DNA from: Coxiellaceae bacterium
GTDB taxonomy: Bacteria; Pseudomonadota; Gammaproteobacteria; Coxiellales; Coxiellaceae
DNA: 6,510 nt
NCBI GenBank assembly: GCA_014238445.1
Contig: JABABC010000264.1
Coordinates: 1-6,510 of the forward strand
Direction: 5' to 3'
The notes below the pieces were generated by a model that worked only from the letters and a program-made list of their open reading frames with translations, had not been told where the DNA came from and ran no database searches. A program made the position numbers and the translations under genes. Position 1 is the stretch's first letter, and every line of letters begins with the position of its first letter. Below are positions 6,196-6,510 of this stretch, one piece after another.

Positions 6196-6232
6196 GCTTT
6201 GATTCGTTCTCTACTTATTATAAGGTATTAAC

Positions 6233-6510
6233 ATGAAACACACTCAACCTGTCCGAACCGAAAGTGACTCCATGGGAAATATTGATGTACCCTGTGATCG
6301 CTACTATTGTGCACAATCAGCACGCTCACTGATTAATTTTGATATTGGTCGCGAAACCATGCCACCTGAAATGATTCGCGCCTTAGGTATCTTAAAAAAA
6401 TCGGCTGCTCAAGCTAATTTCTCGCTCGGCCAACTCACCGAAGAGCAGGCCAGCGCCATTGCCAATGCTGCCGACGAAGTCATCGATGGCAAACTCCACG
6501 ATCACTTTCC
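6233..6510 (+). CDS. fumC: class II fumarate hydratase, N-terminal part (cut by window end)
   Basis: The first 92 codons of a soluble, iron-independent fumarase that interconverts fumarate and L-malate in the TCA cycle as a homotetramer. The family N-terminal pattern is clear: E10-SDSMGNIDVP, then YYCAQSARSLINFDIG (24-39), ETMPPEMIRALGILKKSAA (41-59), and QASAIANAADEVIDGKLHDHFP running off the end. The catalytic residues lie beyond the window. The ATG at 6233 is supported by AAGG with 7 nt spacing and lies 37 bp after the tRNA; no terminator or good separate promoter lies between, so it may be co-transcribed with the tRNA. Oddities: the usual Gly-Ala-Gln-Thr of this region is Cys26-Ala-Gln-Ser29. 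Aspartase (AspA), a close relative, is less likely given the LINFDIG/RALGILKKSAA style, but the remainder would decide it. Confidence 0.92.
   Translation, partial: MKHTQPVRTESDSMGNIDVPCDRYYCAQSARSLINFDIGRETMPPEMIRALGILKKSAAQANFSLGQLTEEQASAIANAADEVIDGKLHDHF

Overview
The window looks like a stretch of gammaproteobacterial chromosome of moderately low GC. The main grounds are the class II fumarase start at the right edge, a CCA-encoding tRNA-Arg(CCU), and a classic HAE-1 type RND efflux pair. A Legionella/Coxiella-like relative is possible, but this is inferred from general protein style, not from a marker.

Layout, left to right. (1) Bases 1-126 form a 17-bp perfect inverted repeat (1-17 and 110-126) around a 92-bp segment. 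A small minus-strand gene (105-338, 77 aa, unrecognised) runs into the inner repeat and stops just past it. The segment is in frame to extend that gene if it were flipped, so this is either an invertible C-terminus, a fixed inversion or a fold-back assembly artefact. (2) The leader of that gene carries a two-helix hairpin (349-394) that covers part of its Shine-Dalgarno. (3) 339-811 is AT-rich and has no convincing gene. (4) 812-1282 (minus) encodes a small secreted protein with a signal peptide, four cysteines in the mature part and an Asp/Glu tract. (5) 1283-1630 is a gene-poor gap holding a perfect, oddly placed Shine-Dalgarno. (6) 5875 to 1631 (minus) is a two-gene operon: a membrane-fusion adaptor followed 21 bp later by an RND pump. 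(7) 5876-6118 is a regulatory region between the divergent pump operon and tRNA gene, with direct repeats and a paired TGATCA motif around a plausible promoter. (8) A tRNA-Arg(CCU) gene (6119-6195) is followed 37 bp later by the start of fumC, cut by the window end.

The pump and adaptor would form an inner-membrane/periplasmic drug or metabolite exporter. No outer-membrane TolC-type channel and no regulator gene is present, so both must lie elsewhere. The tRNA and fumC are housekeeping genes. The left third (1-1630) is accessory-like: small unrecognised proteins with long gaps between them. The strongest candidates for something new are the inverted-repeat module at the left edge, the leader hairpin next to it, the secreted cysteine/acidic protein, and an extra hydrophobic helix at the C-terminus of the pump.
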